From assembly GCA_027600665.1 (NCBI GenBank), contig JADGJL010000405.1, positions 1 to 22,265 on the forward strand: a stretch of DNA of 22,265 nucleotides. Direction: 5' to 3'. Position numbers and translations under genes: made by a program. Positions 20,201-22,265 of this stretch are shown here, in pieces; positions within the stretch are counted from its first letter, which is position 1, and every line of letters begins with the position of its first letter. This stretch comes from Irineochytrium annulatum (taxonomy: Eukaryota; Chytridiomycota; Chytridiomycetes; Chytridiales; Chytridiaceae). The notes beneath the pieces were generated by a model. It was not told the DNA's origin and searched no databases. It saw nothing but the letters and a program-made list of their open reading frames with translations.

Positions 20201-21107
20201 CGAGGTCCGACGGGCTGCAGGAGGAGACGTAGAACTCGCCCGTAGAGACATCGCACCAGGCCATTCCGACCGTGGGCTGGAGCTCCGGCCTGCTGGTCGT
20301 GACCTCCGCGTCGTCGGCGCGTTGGCGGGAGACGACGGCGAGGAGAAAGTTGTTATCTTTCCTCTCCTCCAACTCCTCGGGCAGGACGGTCCCCGGCGTG
20401 ACGATCCTCACGACCTGCCTCCTGAAGGCTTTCGTCCTGCTGATGTTCTCGTCCTTCGCAATTTGGTCCACGACCGCGACCGTCTTCCCCGCCGCCAGCA
20501 GCCGATGCACGTACTTCTGCAGCGACGCCTTGGGGAAGCCGATCATGTTCCCCGATGTAGACTTCTGGAAGTCAAGCAGAAGCGCGACCTCGTCCATGTA
20601 GGATGAGCAGTCGAAGACCTCGTAGAAGCCGCCGACTTGAGTCAGGAGAACGTGGGTCGGGTATTGGCGCTGCAGCTCCTGAACCTCGGCCCGGATGGTC
20701 GTGATGTTCTTGGGGGCGAAGGTGTCTTTCGGCTCGTCCTCGGGCCTCGGCTCGCGATCGGCAACTTGGCCGCGAAGCCTAGATGGGCCCCGTCGCCCTT
20801 TTGGGAGTTCGCTCTGGGTGGAGTCCTCCTTCATATTTGTTTGCGGTATAGTCGAGATGATAACTTTTCCCATTTTCCTCCAGGCAGATAAAGATGCGCC
20901 CTTCTTTACCTCGCGAAGAACGAGTTTGGGAGGAGTCGACGGCTTTGATGCGGAGGCGGTGGATGCTTTCCTTGACGGCGATGAAGTCGTGGATGAGGAC
21001 GAGCCGAAGGCACAACTCCTCACGAATCCAACATTGGCAGCAGCGATGGCGTATCGAAGAGCAAGGGCCGGAGCCCCATTTTGAGTAGCGGCGTACGTGC
21101 CGAGCAT
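17296..21107 (-). CDS. MSH1: Mitochondrial DNA mismatch repair protein Msh1 (MutS homologue)
   Basis: MutS-family ATPase that guards mitochondrial DNA. Eleven minus-strand exons: 21107-19631, 19564-19064, 19010-18847, 18758-18669, 18605-18484, 18388-18328, 18260-18201, 18149-18112, 18050-17654, 17558-17477 and 17396-17296 (TAA), giving 1030 residues (yeast about 959). The N-terminus (Ala-rich, with Arg and few acids, then a Ser-rich stretch) fits a mitochondrial presequence. The mismatch-binding motif GGFYEVF is at 159-165. The core includes 'ASAELAYDKKEGPHVFF' and 'AVGELDVAASSAIGALRMAY'. The ATPase has Walker A GPNMGGKST (825-833), 'ARVGASDNIS' (866-875), Walker B VVMDE (901-905) and FATHFHE (936-942). 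The C-terminus 'SYAVETAKLAGVPNSTL' matches MutS proteins. Uncertain points are the exon 2/3 junction and a possible in-frame intron at 20909-20829. The intron at 17476-17397 appears to be GC-AG. Confidence 0.95.
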
Positions 21108-21495
21108 TCGCGTCTCGATGATGGCGAACGTCAGGTCGAGTCGACCAGATTTCGAGCAGACGATTTGGACAGACGGACACTGGTGTCCGACTCCAGATTT
21201 AGAAGTCGTCGTTTTCGAAGGACGGACGGGCCTGTGGGAGACCACGACGCACGAAACACCCCTTTCGTGTGCCTTCAGCGCAACGAATAAGCCGGCCGAC
21301 GGTGCGTCTCACTGACGAAGCCTTCAGTTGGAGATCGACGACGTCCAGCTCCACTGCTGCCCTTTCGCCGCAAGACTCTGCCGGAGATCTGCTGAGTCGC
21401 TAGGAAACGGAAGCGATCGGGACGGCTGTGGTCACGGAACGAACTGCCGCTCCGCCTTCCCGCTCCTGTCGCTTCCGTTGCCACATCCCCATGAG
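21108..21495. promoter_or_regulatory. Divergent intergenic region between MSH1 and the Gln/Pro-rich gene
   Basis: 388 bp between two divergent starts, so probably a shared or back-to-back promoter. It is GC-rich, without a clear TATA box. Several frames are open on both strands (for example 21245 leftward in the MSH1 frame without an ATG), but none shows a domain. Confidence 0.45.
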
Positions 21496-22265
21496 ATGAT
21501 CCCGCCGCGGTCGTCCTCGAAGGACCTCTATGCGGCGACGCCGCCGCTGCCTCTGCCGGTGCAGGGCCTCAACAGCCCTTTAACGCCGTCGTCGCCCATG
21601 CACATGCAGATGCAGTTGCCTGCACCTCAACAGCTGGCGATCATGCAGCAACAGCAGCAGCAGATGTACGCTCAGATTCAACAACAGCAGCAATACCAGC
21701 TGCAACCGCACAACACCCCTTATCAACCTCTCAGCCGGTCCACGACGATCACATCCGTCTCCTCGTTGCCTGCGCAGGCCGGGCCGACACCGATGATCGC
21801 ACCTCGCAAGTCGTCCCGTGTCGTGGGCCTGACGGGCGCCTACAACAACCCAAATAGTTCTGGCCTCCAGGCCCTCCCGCGGTCCGGAAGCGTGACCTCG
21901 ATCCCCGATAGCTTCTATCAGGGCGGACAGGGCGCTGGATCGTTCCCTCAACCCTCCCCGCCACCGCCTCCGATGATGCCATCCATGACGCCGTCACCGA
22001 TGCCCACGCCGTCGCCGCAGGGAATATATCATCAATACCAGCAAAACCTACCATATCATCCGCAGCATCAACAGCAACAACCGTCATCGATGCCTTATAA
22101 ACAGCAGTTCATCTACAGCGGCCCGCCGCCATCCCCCCCCCCCCGCCCCCATACCAATAGCGGCGATATTCAACCCGGTAGCCGGTGCCCCGCGCCTACC
22201 CCCTCCCGCCCCCCTACCCGAGCGCGTGCCCGCCATACCCGACCGCGCCCCCGTTACCCCCCCCG
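21496..22265 (+). CDS. Gln/Pro-rich low-complexity protein, 5' part (runs off the window)
   Basis: A plus-strand frame is open from 21316 to the window edge, and its first ATG is at 21496 (MIPPRSSSKDLY). It has no stop in the window, giving at least 256 residues. The sequence is Gln, Pro, Ser and Met rich, with Gln runs encoded near 21647-21660 and 21680-21692. A less repetitive part follows at about residues 105-140 ('RKSSRVVGLTGAYNNPN'), with more Pro/Gln repeats after it. I recognise no domain. Such regions occur in transcription co-regulators and scaffold proteins, but the function cannot be told. A C12 run at 22133-22144 and further C-rich sequence make the frame doubtful after that point: the sequence changes there from Gln/Pro/Tyr-rich to Arg-rich. 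Confidence 0.58.
   Translation, partial: MIPPRSSSKDLYAATPPLPLPVQGLNSPLTPSSPMHMQMQLPAPQQLAIMQQQQQQMYAQIQQQQQYQLQPHNTPYQPLSRSTTITSVSSLPAQAGPTPMIAPRKSSRVVGLTGAYNNPNSSGLQALPRSGSVTSIPDSFYQGGQGAGSFPQPSPPPPPMMPSMTPSPMPTPSPQGIYHQYQQNLPYHPQHQQQQPSSMPYKQQFIYSGPPPSPPPRPHTNSGDIQPGSRCPAPTPSRPPTRARARHTRPRPRYPP

Noticed and set aside
21108..21245. 46-residue N-terminal extension of MSH1
   Set aside because: It starts at GTG; ATG 21107 gives a plausible mitochondrial presequence.

Overview
The window is nuclear DNA from an intron-rich, GC-rich fungus, most likely a zoosporic (chytrid-type) fungus. Fungal markers are a TIM54 homologue and a fungal-type MSH1. The flagellum marker is a CCDC42/CFAP73-family coiled-coil protein, which non-flagellated fungi normally lack. 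Introns are short (38-95 nt), and every gene model below was built by joining exons by reading frame, splice signals and family consensus. No bacterial, CRISPR, phage or insertion-sequence structure was seen.

Layout: (1) 1-1200 (+) is the 3' part of a Cache-domain membrane sensor. (2) 1519-2500 (+) is S-methyl-5'-thioadenosine phosphorylase. (3) 2925-5168 (-) is NOG1, the nucleolar GTPase of 60S ribosome assembly, converging on the phosphorylase gene. (4) 5169-7098 has no confident gene; a 1.4-kb part is open in several frames on both strands, and I cannot assign it. (5) 7099-8698 (+) is a three-finger C2H2 protein. (6) 9631-9704 (+) is tRNA-Ile(AAT), followed by a 75-bp direct repeat pair. 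(7) 10193-11936 (+) is a protein with a C-terminal, MATA-like HMG box. (8) 11937-13330 is AT-rich and without a convincing gene. (9) 13331-14175 (-) is Hikeshi/OPI10, divergent from (10) TIM54 at 14349-15560 (+), with only 173 bp between the two starts. (11) 15680-16896 (-) is the flagellar coiled-coil protein. (12) 17296-21107 (-) is MSH1, the mitochondrial MutS homologue, in 11 exons. (13) 21496 to the window end (+) is the start of a Gln/Pro-rich protein, divergent from MSH1.

The genes are mostly unrelated housekeeping functions: methionine salvage, ribosome assembly, mitochondrial import and DNA repair, and Hsp70 import. Between them lies a regulatory stretch (7.1-12.0 kb) holding two putative transcription factors on either side of a tRNA. 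I found no clear evidence of a wholly new system. The observations most worth a second look are the unexplained 5.6-7.0 kb block, the atypical HMG-box gene with an in-frame extension past its stop, the repeats beside the tRNA, a GC-AG intron in MSH1, and a changed G4 motif in NOG1.
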